Of a stretch of 64,000 nucleotides of DNA, positions 10,053 through 25,438 are shown piece by piece. The position numbers and the translations under genes were made by a program. This DNA comes from Ornithinimicrobium cerasi (GTDB lineage Bacteria > Actinomycetota > Actinomycetes > Actinomycetales > Dermatophilaceae). The DNA lies in the NCBI RefSeq assembly GCF_003702705.1, contig NZ_QZMN01000002.1:124001-188000 (forward strand), read 5' to 3'. Position 1 is the stretch's first letter, and the number at the start of each line of letters is the position of its first letter. The notes under the pieces were generated by a model. That model was not told the origin of the DNA and did no database searches. It saw nothing but the letters and a program-made list of their open reading frames with translations.

Positions 10053-11773
10053 ATGCGCGGACTCAACCTGCACCAGCCCGGTCTGCGGAACGACCCCGAC
10101 TGGTTCCGCAAGGCCGTCTTCTACGAGGTCCTCGTCCGGGCGTTCGACGACTCGACCGGGTCCGGTTCGGGTGACTTCACCGGCCTGATCAACCGGCTGG
10201 ACTACCTGCAGTGGCTCGGGGTCGACTGCCTGTGGCTACCGCCCTTCTACGCCTCGCCGCTGCGCGACGGCGGCTACGACGTGGCCGACTACACCGCCGT
10301 GCTGCCCGAGTTCGGCACCCTGCCGGACTTCCGCGAGCTCATCTCCCAGGCGCACGCCCGCGGCATCCGCATCATCACCGACCTCGTCATGAACCACACC
10401 AGCGACCAGCACCCCTGGTTCCAGGCCTCGCGCTCGGACCCCGAGGGCCCCTACGGCGACTTCTACGTCTGGTCCGACACCGACGAGAAGTACAGCGACG
10501 CCCGGATCATCTTCGTGGACACCGAGACGTCCAACTGGACCTTCGACGCCGTCCGCCGACAGTTCTTCTGGCACCGCTTCTTCTCCCACCAGCCCGACCT
10601 CAACTTCGAGAACCCGGCCGTCCAGGAGGCGATGTTCGACGTCGTCCGGTTCTGGATGGACATGGGCATCGACGGCTTCCGGCTCGACGCCGTCCCCTAC
10701 CTCTTCGAGGAGGAGGGGACGAACTGCGAGAACCTCCCGCCGACCCACGAGTTCCTCGCCCGGCTGCGGGCGATGGTCGACCAGGAGTTTCCCGGCCGCG
10801 TCCTCCTCGCCGAGGCCAACCAGCTGCCTGCGGAGGTCGTGGACTACTACGGCACCGAGGAGGCGCCGGAGTGCCACATGTGCTTCCACTTCCCGGTGAT
10901 GCCCCGCCTCTACTACGCCCTGCGCGAGGAGAAGGCCGAGCCGGTCATCCGGGTCATGGAGGAGACTCCCGCCATCCCCAGGGGCACCCAGTGGGGCACG
11001 TTCCTGCGCAACCACGACGAGCTGACGCTGGAGATGGTCTCCCCGGAGGAGCGCTCGGCCATGTACGGCTGGTACGCCCCGGACCCGCGCATGCGGGCCA
11101 ACGTCGGCATCCGCCGCCGGCTCGCCCCCCTGCTCGACAACTCGCGCAGCGAGGTCGAGCTGATCAACGCGCTGCTGCTCTCCATGCCCGGCTCCCCCTG
11201 CCTGTACTACGGCGACGAGATCGGGATGGGCGACAACATCTGGCTCCACGACCGTGATGCCGTGCGCACCCCGATGCAGTGGACCCCGGACCGCAATGCC
11301 GGCTTCTCCACCGCCGACCCCGGCAAGCTCTACCTGCCGGTCATCAGCTCGCTCGTCTACCACTACAACAACGTCAACGTCGAGGCCCAGATGGCGACGA
11401 GTTCCTCGCTGCTGCACTGGATGCGCGGCATGCTCGCCGTCCGCGCCGGCCAGGACGTCTTCGGCCTGGGCGACTTCGTCGTCTGCGAGTCGGACAACGG
11501 CGGGATCCTGTCCTTCCTGCGGGCCATGCCCGTCGAGGACGATCTGGCCGCCGGGTACGAGGGGCACCGGGCCGTCCTGTGCGTCAACAACCTCACCTCC
11601 CGTCCCCAGGCCGCCCGGGTCCAGCTGCCCGAGCGGTTCGCCGGCGCCGCCGTGCGCGACCTCTTCGGGGGCACCGGCTTCCCGGGCATCGGCGACGACG
11701 GCTCGGTCACCCTCACCCTCGGCTCGCGCGACTTCTTCTGGCTCGGCCTCAACCCCCACGAGGAGAACTCCTG

Positions 11774-11774
<1 letters not shown>
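10053..11774 (+). CDS. treS: Trehalose synthase (maltose/trehalose isomerase)
   Basis: 573 residues, typical for TreS without a fused kinase. It interconverts trehalose and maltose and so supplies maltose to the maltokinase. GH13 landmarks are the [13 protein letters not shown] block, nucleophile Asp about 212 (GFRLDAVPY), acid/base Glu about 254 (LLAEANQ) and [10 protein letters not shown]. The Asp/Glu set is complete. Its stop overlaps the next start (TGATG), implying translational coupling with the maltokinase part of the fusion protein. In several actinobacteria TreS is instead fused to maltokinase; here the kinase is fused forwards to GlgB. Confidence 0.96.
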
Positions 11775-18046
<6,272 letters not shown>

Positions 18047-18049
18047 CCC

Positions 18050-19096
18050 CTAGAAGAGGGCGCTCATGAGCGACCCGCGCGCCTTCTGGACGCGCGGGTC
18101 GGCGGGGCCGACGACCTCGAAGAGCTCGAGAAGGTGGGTCCGGGCTCGGTCACGGTCCGCGCCGCTCGTGCGTCGGACGGTGTCGACGAGCCGCAGGAAG
18201 CCGTCCTCGACGTGTCCCCCGACGAGCTCGACGTCGGCCGCGTCGATCTGGGCCGTCACGTCCGCGGGGTCGGCGGCGGCCGCGGCACGCACGGCGGTCA
18301 GGTCCATCCGGCTGGTCCGCTCCAGCAGCCGCACCTGCCCGAGCCCGAGCCGGGCCATCTCGTCCGAGGCGTCCTGGGCGAGGGCCTGCTCGTAGGCGCT
18401 GACGGCGGCGGCCCAGTCCCCCGCCTCGATCGCGTCGTAGGCCTGCTGGTGCAGCGGCGGCAGCACCGGCTCGCCCGTCTCGTCCTCCTCCGGCGCGGCG
18501 TCCCCGGCACCGAGCTGGACCCGCCCCGTGATGCCGTTCGTGACGGCGGCCTGCAGGAAGGTGTCGAGCAGCTGGTCAACCTGCGCGAGGTCCTGCACGC
18601 CGAGGTAGAACGGCATCGGCTGACCTCCCATCAGGCCCAGCACGACCGGCAGCGCGGTGACCTGCCCGAACGTCTGCTGCAGCACCGGCGTGAGCGCCTG
18701 CATGATCCCGGGGTTCGCGGCGAGGTCGACGCCGACCACCTGGAAGCGTCCCTCCTTGCCGGCGACCGCCCGCACCAGGTCGTCCAGGTGCTGGGCCGAC
18801 TCCGGCGCCTGGGGGGTCCAGAGAACCAGCACCAGCGGGGTGGTCATGCTGGCGGTGACGACCGCCTCGAAGCTGGCGTCGGTGGCGTGCACCAGCGCGC
18901 CGCTGCGACCCGGCACACCCTCCGCGCCGCTCCCGGCGGACCCCGTCGTCGTCCCGGTGGCGGCCGCCCCCGGGACGCCCGCCCCGCCGGGCGCCGACGG
19001 CATACCGGCCCCCTTCGCCCCGGCACCCCGGCCGCGCAGGCCGGACAGGTCGACGGCACCGCGGAGCGCGGCGGGGGTGAGGGGCTGCTGGGACAT
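18050..19096 (-). CDS. YbbN/CnoX-like tetratricopeptide protein with redox-inactive thioredoxin fold
   Basis: 348 residues. A Gly/Ala-rich N-terminal tail of about 65 residues precedes a thioredoxin-like domain (about 70-190) and a C-terminal TPR-like helical region (about 220-348, with YDAIEAGDWAAAVSAYEQAL). This order is that of YbbN co-chaperones, which hold clients for GroEL/DnaK. The thioredoxin active-site position reads WTPQAPES, so both catalytic cysteines are absent, as in many actinobacterial members; oxidoreductase activity is not expected. It converges on the glucan fusion gene with a 3-base gap. Confidence 0.8.
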   Translation of the reverse strand: MSQQPLTPAALRGAVDLSGLRGRGAGAKGAGMPSAPGGAGVPGAAATGTTTGSAGSGAEGVPGRSGALVHATDASFEAVVTASMTTPLVLVLWTPQAPESAQHLDDLVRAVAGKEGRFQVVGVDLAANPGIMQALTPVLQQTFGQVTALPVVLGLMGGQPMPFYLGVQDLAQVDQLLDTFLQAAVTNGITGRVQLGAGDAAPEEDETGEPVLPPLHQQAYDAIEAGDWAAAVSAYEQALAQDASDEMARLGLGQVRLLERTSRMDLTAVRAAAAADPADVTAQIDAADVELVGGHVEDGFLRLVDTVRRTSGADRDRARTHLLELFEVVGPADPRVQKARGSLMSALF

Positions 19097-19189
19097 GGGT
19101 CTCCTTGACGTGCGGGTGGGTGCGGACCGGTCTCCAGGGTATGCCGTGCTCCCCCGCCCAGCGAGGGGCCGGGGGCGACGCCGACCGGG

Positions 19190-20332
19190 TCAGCTGCCCC
19201 AGGCGTCGACGAGCTGCTCGCGGGCGGCGATGACGCTCGGCGGGCCGTCCTGCCCCTCGGCGGGCAGGTGCATGCCGATGAAGACCGAGGTCCGCAGCAC
19301 CGCCTCGTCGGTGAGCTCGCTGTCCTCGCCGAAGACGAGGAAGCTCTGCGGCGGCGTGAGCACGGCGTCGCTGTTGACGCTGAAGGTGGTGTCGCGCAGG
19401 AGGCTGCCGATGACGAACGCCGAGCCGTCCTCGAACATCAGCGTCTTGACGTCCTCGCTGACCAGCCAGTTCTTCTCCCGCAGCCCGGCCTGGGCGGCGA
19501 CGGCGTCGGCCTGCTCCTGGGCCGCCGCGCGGACGGCCTCGGCGTAGCCGTTGGTCTCGTAGCCGGGGTCCTCCTCCGGCTGGGGGAAGCTGACGAAGGT
19601 GGCGAGCTTCTTCAGCGCCTCGCGGGGGACCTCCACGAGGTCGCCCTGACCGCTGCGCAGCACGGGCGTCCCGACGGAGCGGCGGTCGAACGTGGGGAGC
19701 TCGGTGCCCGGCAGCATCGACGCCTCCCAGATGATCCGGAAGTCCTCGGTCTCCCCGGTGCGGCTCTCCATGAGGTGGAGCAGCGGCACCCCGCTCTCGG
19801 GCACGGACTGCACGAGGAGGAGCTGCGGCAGCTCGCCGTCCTCACGGCTGATCGCCAGCACGTTGGGCTCGAGCTCCTCCGCAGGGGCGTCCTCGGCGAG
19901 GCCGAGCTCGGAGCGCAGCCTGACCTCCGCCTCGGTGGCGGTGCGCGCGGTCGCCATGTAGGCGGTCTGCTGGGCCGCCCGGAGCCGGTCGGCGGGCGCG
20001 GTGTAGGCCTCGTAGCGGGCGTCGAGCAGCCGGGTGGCGACCTCCTCGGCCTCCTCGACCCCCAGCACCGCCTCACCCTCGTCCGTGGTCATCGCCACCG
20101 TCGTGGAGGACGCGTCGTCTGTGCCCGCCGCGACGTCGGTGGTGGCGGAGCCGGCGTCGGTGCTGCCGGTCGCGGTGCTCGCAGCGGCGTCGGACGTGGC
20201 CGCGGAGTCGTCGGCGGGAGCCGACGGGGCGGACGTCGACGCGCCCGTGCCAGGGTCGTCCGCGCCGGTGCAGGCGGTGACGAGCAGGGCGGAGGACAGC
20301 GACACGGCGACGGTCAGGCGGGAGAACTGCAT
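19190..20332 (-). CDS. Putative lipoprotein of unknown function
   Basis: 380 residues. A signal peptide with the lipobox LLVTAC puts the lipidated cysteine near residue 21, so the protein should be anchored to the outer face of the membrane. A Ser/Thr/Ala-rich spacer of about 70 residues follows, as in many actinobacterial lipoproteins, then a folded domain (about 95-380) that I do not recognise. The promoter is unusually clear: TTGGCG, 17 bases, TACCGT, then 6 bases to the ATG, so the transcript is predicted to be leaderless. The following 93 bases to the YbbN-like gene hold no gene. Confidence 0.7.
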   Translation of the reverse strand: MQFSRLTVAVSLSSALLVTACTGADDPGTGASTSAPSAPADDSAATSDAAASTATGSTDAGSATTDVAAGTDDASSTTVAMTTDEGEAVLGVEEAEEVATRLLDARYEAYTAPADRLRAAQQTAYMATARTATEAEVRLRSELGLAEDAPAEELEPNVLAISREDGELPQLLLVQSVPESGVPLLHLMESRTGETEDFRIIWEASMLPGTELPTFDRRSVGTPVLRSGQGDLVEVPREALKKLATFVSFPQPEEDPGYETNGYAEAVRAAAQEQADAVAAQAGLREKNWLVSEDVKTLMFEDGSAFVIGSLLRDTTFSVNSDAVLTPPQSFLVFGEDSELTDEAVLRTSVFIGMHLPAEGQDGPPSVIAAREQLVDAWGS

Positions 20333-20368
20333 AACAAAACGGTAAAGTCACTTCGGCCTACCGCCAAA
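20333..20368 (-). promoter_or_regulatory. Leaderless promoter of the lipoprotein gene
   Basis: On the minus strand, TTGGCG and TACCGT (20344-20339) are separated by 17 bases, and TACCGT ends 6 bases before the ATG at 20332. The surrounding A/T-rich stretch stands out against the 73% G+C background. Confidence 0.65.
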
Positions 20369-21376
20369 TCAGGGTTCTTCCAGGCTCCCCCCGGCCCCGT
20401 CGGCGAAGCCGTCGGTCGCCCGGACCAGGGCGTCGAGGGTGCCCGGCTCGGAGAAGGCGTGCCCGGCGTCCGGGACGAGGACGAAGCGGGCTCCCGGGAG
20501 CCGTTCCGCGAGGTCGAAGGCGGTCCGTGCGGGCGTGCACATGTCGAGGCGCCCTTGCACGATGACGGTCGGGATGTCCTGGATCCGCGCGAGGTTGCCG
20601 GGGTCCAGCAGCTGCCCCTCCCGCAGGAACCCCCCGTTGACGAAGTAGTGGTTCTCGATGCGCGCGAACGCGACCGCCTGGTCGTCCTCGACCGCCCTGC
20701 GGTAGCCCTCCTCGTCGGGCAGCACCGTGATGATGCGTGCCTCCCACCCGCTCCACGCCCTGCCTGCCGGGACGTGCACCGCGGGGTCGTCGTCGAAGAG
20801 CAGCTCGTGGTAGGCCACCTGCATCTCGTGGCGGCGGGCGGGGGCGACGGGGGCCACGAACTCCGCCCACAGGTCGGGGTAGACGTGCTCGAGGTGACCG
20901 CGCTCGTACATCCACGCCAGCTCCCCGCGCCGCAGCGTGAAGATGCCGCGCAGCACGAGCTCGGTGACCCGGTCCGGATGGGCCTGCGCGTAGGCGAGCG
21001 CCAGGCACGAGCCCCAGGACCCGCCGAAGACCTGCCACCGGTCGACGCCGAGCCGCTCCCGGACCGCCTCCAGGTCGGCGACCAGGTGGGGCGTGGTGTT
21101 GGTCGACCAGAGGGCCGGGTCGGTGGTGGAGGCGGCGTGCGGAGTGGAGCGGCCGGCCATCCGCTGGTCGAGGAGCACGATCCGGTAGCGCTGCGGGTCG
21201 AAGACCCTGCGCTGCTTCGGCGAGGTGCCGCTCCCGGGCCCGCCGTGGACGAACACCACCGGCCGGCCCTCGGGGTTGCCGGACTGCTCGACGTAGATCT
21301 CGTGCCCGTCCCCGACCGGAAGCTGGAAGGTGTCGTACGGCTCGATCTCGGGGTAGAAGGTCCGCAGCTCGCTCAC
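20369..21376 (-). CDS. pip: Proline iminopeptidase
   Basis: 335 residues, an alpha/beta hydrolase (peptidase S33) that removes N-terminal proline from peptides. HGGPGSG forms the oxyanion region, the nucleophile serine is in GGSWGSCLAL, the acid in the VQGRLDMCTP segment, and the histidine in DAGHAFSEPG. Full-length PIP features such as STPHAASTT are present. The usual DQRGCGRS motif reads DQRMAGRS here. The GTG at 21376 is supported by TAGGGT exactly 7 bases upstream; that -10 element contains the stop codon of the upstream GNAT gene, so this gene has its own leaderless promoter. Confidence 0.93.
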   Translation of the reverse strand: MSELRTFYPEIEPYDTFQLPVGDGHEIYVEQSGNPEGRPVVFVHGGPGSGTSPKQRRVFDPQRYRIVLLDQRMAGRSTPHAASTTDPALWSTNTTPHLVADLEAVRERLGVDRWQVFGGSWGSCLALAYAQAHPDRVTELVLRGIFTLRRGELAWMYERGHLEHVYPDLWAEFVAPVAPARRHEMQVAYHELLFDDDPAVHVPAGRAWSGWEARIITVLPDEEGYRRAVEDDQAVAFARIENHYFVNGGFLREGQLLDPGNLARIQDIPTVIVQGRLDMCTPARTAFDLAERLPGARFVLVPDAGHAFSEPGTLDALVRATDGFADGAGGSLEEP

Positions 21377-21386
21377 CGGCCCGACC

Positions 21387-21911
21387 CTACCGGCGCACCA
21401 TCCGCAGCTCCACGACCCCGTCGTGCTGGTCCTCCGCCTGCGTCCCGTCGAGAGTGAAACCGTTGCGCTCGTAGAACCGGATCGCGCGGTCGTTGCCCCG
21501 GGCCACCCACAGGTAGGCCGGACCGTCGGGCAGCACCTCGTCGAGCAGCTGCTGCGCCACGCCGCTGCCCTGGTGCTCGGGAGCGACGTTCAGCGACCAG
21601 ACCTGCCGCGGCGCCGGCGCGTCGTCGTCGCGGGCGGGTCCGACCATGGCGAACCCCACGGCCTCCTCCTCCCGCAGCGCGACCCGCACGGCACGGCCGT
21701 CGTCGGCGACCGTGCCGTGCTCGTAGGCCCGGGCGATGGCGTACCACCGTGGCCGGAAGGTCTCGACGGCGAGGCCGTCCACGACCCGGTCGTCCATGAT
21801 CCCGCGGTAGGTCTCGCGCCAGATGCGCACGTGGAGCTCGGCGAACGCCTCGACGTCGGCCGCCCCCGGCTCACGGACGAGGTATGCCGCGCCGCCCGGG
21901 TCCTCGCTCAT
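21387..21911 (-). CDS. GNAT family N-acetyltransferase
   Basis: 174 residues with the GNAT fold: an N-terminal LHVRIWRETYRG helix, a central beta strand VWSLNVAPEHQGSGVAQQLL carrying the acetyl-CoA pyrophosphate-binding Q-x-x-G-x-A-type loop, and a C-terminal NDRAIRFYERNGF motif. The substrate is not predictable. Its ATG overlaps the stop of the von Willebrand A gene (ATGA), indicating coupled translation. Confidence 0.85.
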   Translation of the reverse strand: MSEDPGGAAYLVREPGAADVEAFAELHVRIWRETYRGIMDDRVVDGLAVETFRPRWYAIARAYEHGTVADDGRAVRVALREEEAVGFAMVGPARDDDAPAPRQVWSLNVAPEHQGSGVAQQLLDEVLPDGPAYLWVARGNDRAIRFYERNGFTLDGTQAEDQHDGVVELRMVRR

Positions 21912-22570
21912 GCGCCACCCTCCCCCTCGTCCTCACCCAGCGCGGCGCGCTCGGCGGCGGAGTATGCCGCGAACGTCGCCCCCGCGTCGCCCTGCCTCGC
22001 CCGCCGCAGGTCGGCGACCTTGCCCGAGGCCATCCGCAGGCTGTCCCCGGCCTTGCCGCGGGCGTAGGTCACCGAGCTCGCGGCGGGGACGCCGAGGCCC
22101 CGGCCGACCTCGACGGCGTCCTGGTCGGCGCCCATGTAGAGGAACTGCCACCCGTAGTCCCTCGTCTGCTGCTCCACGAGCGAGCGGATGGCCGGGTGCG
22201 TCCACTCCCGGCTGGCGTTCTCGAGCCCGTCGGTCATCACCGCCACGAGCACGGTGCCGGGGCGCTGCTCCTCGGGCAGGTCGGCCAGCCCGGCACCGGC
22301 CTCGGTGACCAGCCTCCCCATCGCGTCGAGGAGCGCGGTCCTCCCCCGCGGCCGCAGGTCGAGGGGAGGGACCTCCGAGACCGGGCGCGCGGCATACACG
22401 ACCTCGTAGGTGTCGTCGAACTGCGCCAGGGTGACGCGGCACTCCCCCTCGGCGGCGCGCTGCTCCTCGACGAAGGCGGCGAAGCCGCCGACGGTGTCGC
22501 TGCGGATCGACTGCATCGAGCCGGAGCGGTCGAGGAGGAAGTAGATGTGGGTGAGCCGGCTGTCGGTCAT
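21908..22570 (-). CDS. von Willebrand factor A domain protein
   Basis: 220 residues, almost entirely one VWA domain. The MIDAS metal site begins with DRSGSM at residue 14, followed by the threonine of RPRGRTALLDAM and the Asp of MTDGLENAS. Such stand-alone cytosolic VWA proteins are metal-dependent interaction modules; the partner is unknown. The C-terminal 30 residues are charged. The start is ATG 22570; the longer upstream frame overlaps the next gene and was rejected. It is in an apparent operon with the GNAT gene and the small DNA-binding gene upstream. Confidence 0.82.
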   Translation of the reverse strand: MTDSRLTHIYFLLDRSGSMQSIRSDTVGGFAAFVEEQRAAEGECRVTLAQFDDTYEVVYAARPVSEVPPLDLRPRGRTALLDAMGRLVTEAGAGLADLPEEQRPGTVLVAVMTDGLENASREWTHPAIRSLVEQQTRDYGWQFLYMGADQDAVEVGRGLGVPAASSVTYARGKAGDSLRMASGKVADLRRARQGDAGATFAAYSAAERAALGEDEGEGGA

Positions 22571-22616
22571 GGCGCTCCTTGCGTGATGGGTCGGTGGGTG
22601 GCGCGGCGGGGGAGCC

Positions 22617-22994
22617 TCAGCCGCGGGGGCGCCGCGGCTTGAACCGCAGCGGGGTGGTCGGTGGTGCGGGCGGCGGCGTGCCCTTCTCCAGGTCGTAGCG
22701 GGCACGCTCCACGCCCCCGGCCGTCACCCGTCCCGCGTCGTTGGCGTAGGCCGCCAGGGCGGGGGTCCTGGCCAACCGTGGTCCGACGGCGTTCTCGGAC
22801 AGCCCGGCCCGTGCGGCGACGGAGCGCAGCGAGGTCCCCGGCTCGAGCACCGCGGCGGCGAGGCACCCGTCGAGGAGCGCCGTCAGCTCCTCTGCCGCCA
22901 CCCGCAGGTGGGGCAGGGCCTCCGCCGGGGGCAGGCCGTCGGCGGTCTGCAGGGCGCGGCTCACGGCGGCGGTGGAGACGGAGGAGGTGCTCAT
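22617..22994 (-). CDS. Small helix-turn-helix protein
   Basis: 125 residues. A helical segment SLRSVAARAGLSENAVGPRLAR (about residues 58-80) looks like a helix-turn-helix. The C-terminus is basic and proline-rich, ending KPRRPRG. I do not recognise a family. The start is ATG 22994, fixed by a strong promoter: TTGACG, 17 bases, TAACTC, then 7 bases to the ATG. The VWA gene follows after 46 bases, so this may regulate or belong to that operon. Confidence 0.6.
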   Translation of the reverse strand: MSTSSVSTAAVSRALQTADGLPPAEALPHLRVAAEELTALLDGCLAAAVLEPGTSLRSVAARAGLSENAVGPRLARTPALAAYANDAGRVTAGGVERARYDLEKGTPPPAPPTTPLRFKPRRPRG

Positions 22995-23001
22995 GCGTCC
23001 A

Positions 23002-23030
23002 GAGTTACGCATAAAGTGCGGTGACGTCAA
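23002..23030 (-). promoter_or_regulatory. Consensus promoter of the HTH-VWA-GNAT operon
   Basis: TTGACG (23030-23025), a 17-base spacer and TAACTC (23007-23002) stand 7 bases ahead of the ATG at 22994. This is the best -35/-10 pair I found in the window and predicts a leaderless mRNA. Confidence 0.7.
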
Positions 23031-23121
23031 GGGTGCGGATGCTTCATGTGTGCGGATGCGTCAGGCGGCGGGGGTCGGGGTGCGCTCGGCTGGTCGGGTG
23101 CCCGTCGCCACACCACCGCCG

Positions 23122-24096
23122 TCAGTCGGCGAGGCTGGCGACGACGCGGTCGGCGGCGGCGTAGGGGTCGAGCCGTCCGGCGACGACCTCCTCGACCGCG
23201 GCGTCGAGCGCACCGTCCCCGTGCAGCCCGGTCATCCGCGAGCGCAGCTCGGCGAGCGCGAGGGCCTCGACCTCGTGCCGGGCGCGCAGCTGCCGTCGAC
23301 GCTCCAGCTCCCCGTGCTCCTCCATCCAGGCCCGGTGCGCCTCGAGCGACTCGAGGACCTCCTCGACACCCTCGCCCCGGTCGGCCACGGTCCGGACCAC
23401 CGGCGGGCGCCACAGGTGCGGCTCGGTGCGGTCGCCGAGGGAGATCATGTGCCGCAGCTCGCGGACCGTGGCGTCGGCGCCCTCCCGGTCGGCCTTGTTG
23501 ACCACGAAGACGTCGGCGACCTCCAGGATGCCCGCCTTGGCGGCCTGCACGCCGTCACCCATGCCGGGGGCGAGGAGGACGACGGTGGTGTCCGCCAGCC
23601 CGGCGACCTCGACCTCGCTCTGCCCGACCCCGACGGTCTCCACGATGATCACCTCGCAGCCCGCCGCGTCCATGACCCGCAGCGCCTGCGGCGTGGCCCG
23701 GGACAGTCCGCCGAGGTGCCCGCGCGAGGCCATGGAGCGGATGTGGACGCCGTCGTCCAGCGCATGCTCGGTGAGCCGGATCCGGTCCCCGAGCAGGGCA
23801 CCGCCCGAGAAGGGGCTGGAGGGGTCGACGGCCAGCACCCCGACCCGTCGCCCCTGCGCGCGGAGGGCCCGCACCAGCATCGAGGTGCTCGTCGACTTGC
23901 CGACCCCCGGGCTGCCCGTGAGCCCGATGACCCGTGCCCGGCCCGCGTGCGGGGCAAGCGCTGCCATCACCTCCCGCAGGGCCGGGTCGGCGTTCTCGAC
24001 CAGGGTGATGAGCCGGCCGAGGGCGCGCGGACTCCCGGCCCTGGCCTGGGTGACCAGGGCCGGGACGTCGACCGGCCGGCGGGAGCGCAGCGTCAG
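23122..24096 (-). CDS. meaB: Methylmalonyl-CoA mutase-associated GTPase MeaB
   Basis: 324 residues. MeaB (G3E GTPase) guards adenosylcobalamin loading and integrity of methylmalonyl-CoA mutase. Seen are the N-terminal helix [15 protein letters not shown], the P-loop [26 protein letters not shown], the switch region [10 protein letters not shown] and NKADREGAD for guanine recognition. No ATG or GTG precedes the conserved N-terminal helix. The most plausible start is a CTG at 24096, which overlaps the thiolase stop as CTGA, mimicking the usual ATGA coupling. The first ATG lies about 35 residues in and would remove conserved sequence. Methylmalonyl-CoA epimerase lies 3 kb away. Confidence 0.88.
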   Translation of the reverse strand: MTLRSRRPVDVPALVTQARAGSPRALGRLITLVENADPALREVMAALAPHAGRARVIGLTGSPGVGKSTSTSMLVRALRAQGRRVGVLAVDPSSPFSGGALLGDRIRLTEHALDDGVHIRSMASRGHLGGLSRATPQALRVMDAAGCEVIIVETVGVGQSEVEVAGLADTTVVLLAPGMGDGVQAAKAGILEVADVFVVNKADREGADATVRELRHMISLGDRTEPHLWRPPVVRTVADRGEGVEEVLESLEAHRAWMEEHGELERRRQLRARHEVEALALAELRSRMTGLHGDGALDAAVEEVVAGRLDPYAAADRVVASLAD

Positions 24097-25364
24097 GCCT
24101 GCTGGCCCGCGGGGACGCGCACGATGAGGGCGTCGCCCTGACCGCCGCCGCCGCACAGGGCCGCGGCGCCCACGCCGCCCCCGCGGCGCTGCAGCTCCAG
24201 GGCGAGGTGGAGCAGGATGCGGGCGCCGGACATGCCGATCGGGTGGCCCAGCGCGATCGCGCCGCCGTTGACGTTGACGCGCTCCGGGTCGAGCCCCAGC
24301 TCCTTGGTCGAGGCCAGCCCGACCGCGGCGAAGGCCTCGTTGATCTCGACGAGGTCCAGGTCCGTCGGCTCGATGCCCTCCTTCTTGCAGGCGGCCAGGA
24401 TGGCGCGGGCCGGCTGGCTCTGCAGGCTGGAGTCGGGGCCGGCGACCATCCCGTGCGCGCCGATCTCGGCGATCCAGGACAGGCCGAGCTCCTCGGCCCT
24501 GGCCCGGCTCATGACGACGACCGCGGCGGCCCCGTCGGAGATCTGCGACGCCGACCCGGCCGTGATCGTGCCGTCCCGGGAGAACGCGGGACGGAGGGCG
24601 CCCAGCGACTCCACCGTCGTCTCCTTGCGGATGCCCTCGTCGGCCTTGAAGGGCACCGGGTCGCCCTTGCGCTGCGGGACGTCGACGGCGACGACCTCCT
24701 CGTCGAACACGCCCCGCTCCCAGGCTGCGGCCGCCAGCTGGTGGCTGCGGGCGGAGAAGGCGTCCTGCTCCTCGCGGGTGAACTCGCGGTCGGCGGTGTT
24801 GGCCGACTCGGTGAGGTTGCCCATCGCCTGGTCGGTGAAGGCGTCCCACAGGCCGTCGTAGGCCATGTGGTCGCGGACGGTCACGTCGCCGTACTTGTAG
24901 CCGCTGCGTGACTTCTCGAGCAGGTGGGGGGCGTTGGACATGGACTCCTGGCCGCCCGCGACGACGATGTCGACCTCGCCCGCCCGGATCAGCTGGTCCG
25001 CCAGCGCGATGGCGTCCACGCCGGACAGGCAGACCTTGTTGATCGTCAGGGCGGGGACGTCCATGGGGATCCCGGCCTTCGCCGCGGCCTGCCGGGCCGG
25101 GATCTGCCCCGCCCCGGCGGTGAGTACCTGGCCCATGATGACGTAGTCGACCTGGTCGCCGCTGACGCCGGCCTTCTCCAGGGCGCCCCTGATCGCGAAG
25201 CCGCCGAGCTCAGCCGCGCTGAAGCCGGACAGCGAGCCGAGCAGGCGGCCCATCGGGGTGCGGGCCCCGGCGACCACCACGGACGTCGTCGCCGTGCTGC
25301 GCGTCGTCCCGGTGCTCGCGGCGGGGGTGGTGGACGTCGTGCTCTCGGGGATGTTCTCGGACAT
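24093..25364 (-). CDS. Acetyl-CoA C-acyltransferase (thiolase)
   Basis: 423 residues. Biosynthetic/degradative thiolase that condenses or cleaves acyl-CoA and acetyl-CoA. The nucleophilic cysteine lies in [11 protein letters not shown]; the C-terminal blocks [19 protein letters not shown] and [11 protein letters not shown] carry the catalytic His and second Cys. A Ser/Thr-rich tail of about 25 residues precedes the domain and is unusual for the family; ATG 25364 is the first start and no internal ATG precedes the conserved [11 protein letters not shown] segment. meaB overlaps its stop. Confidence 0.92.
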   Translation of the reverse strand: MSENIPESTTSTTPAASTGTTRSTATTSVVVAGARTPMGRLLGSLSGFSAAELGGFAIRGALEKAGVSGDQVDYVIMGQVLTAGAGQIPARQAAAKAGIPMDVPALTINKVCLSGVDAIALADQLIRAGEVDIVVAGGQESMSNAPHLLEKSRSGYKYGDVTVRDHMAYDGLWDAFTDQAMGNLTESANTADREFTREEQDAFSARSHQLAAAAWERGVFDEEVVAVDVPQRKGDPVPFKADEGIRKETTVESLGALRPAFSRDGTITAGSASQISDGAAAVVVMSRARAEELGLSWIAEIGAHGMVAGPDSSLQSQPARAILAACKKEGIEPTDLDLVEINEAFAAVGLASTKELGLDPERVNVNGGAIALGHPIGMSGARILLHLALELQRRGGGVGAAALCGGGGQGDALIVRVPAGQQA

Positions 25365-25438
25365 GGGGGTGCGCCTCCAGCGTCGGTGGTGGGTGCCGGT
25401 ATTCGCCGCCAACTGTAGTCCCCGGCCCCGGCGCCCCC

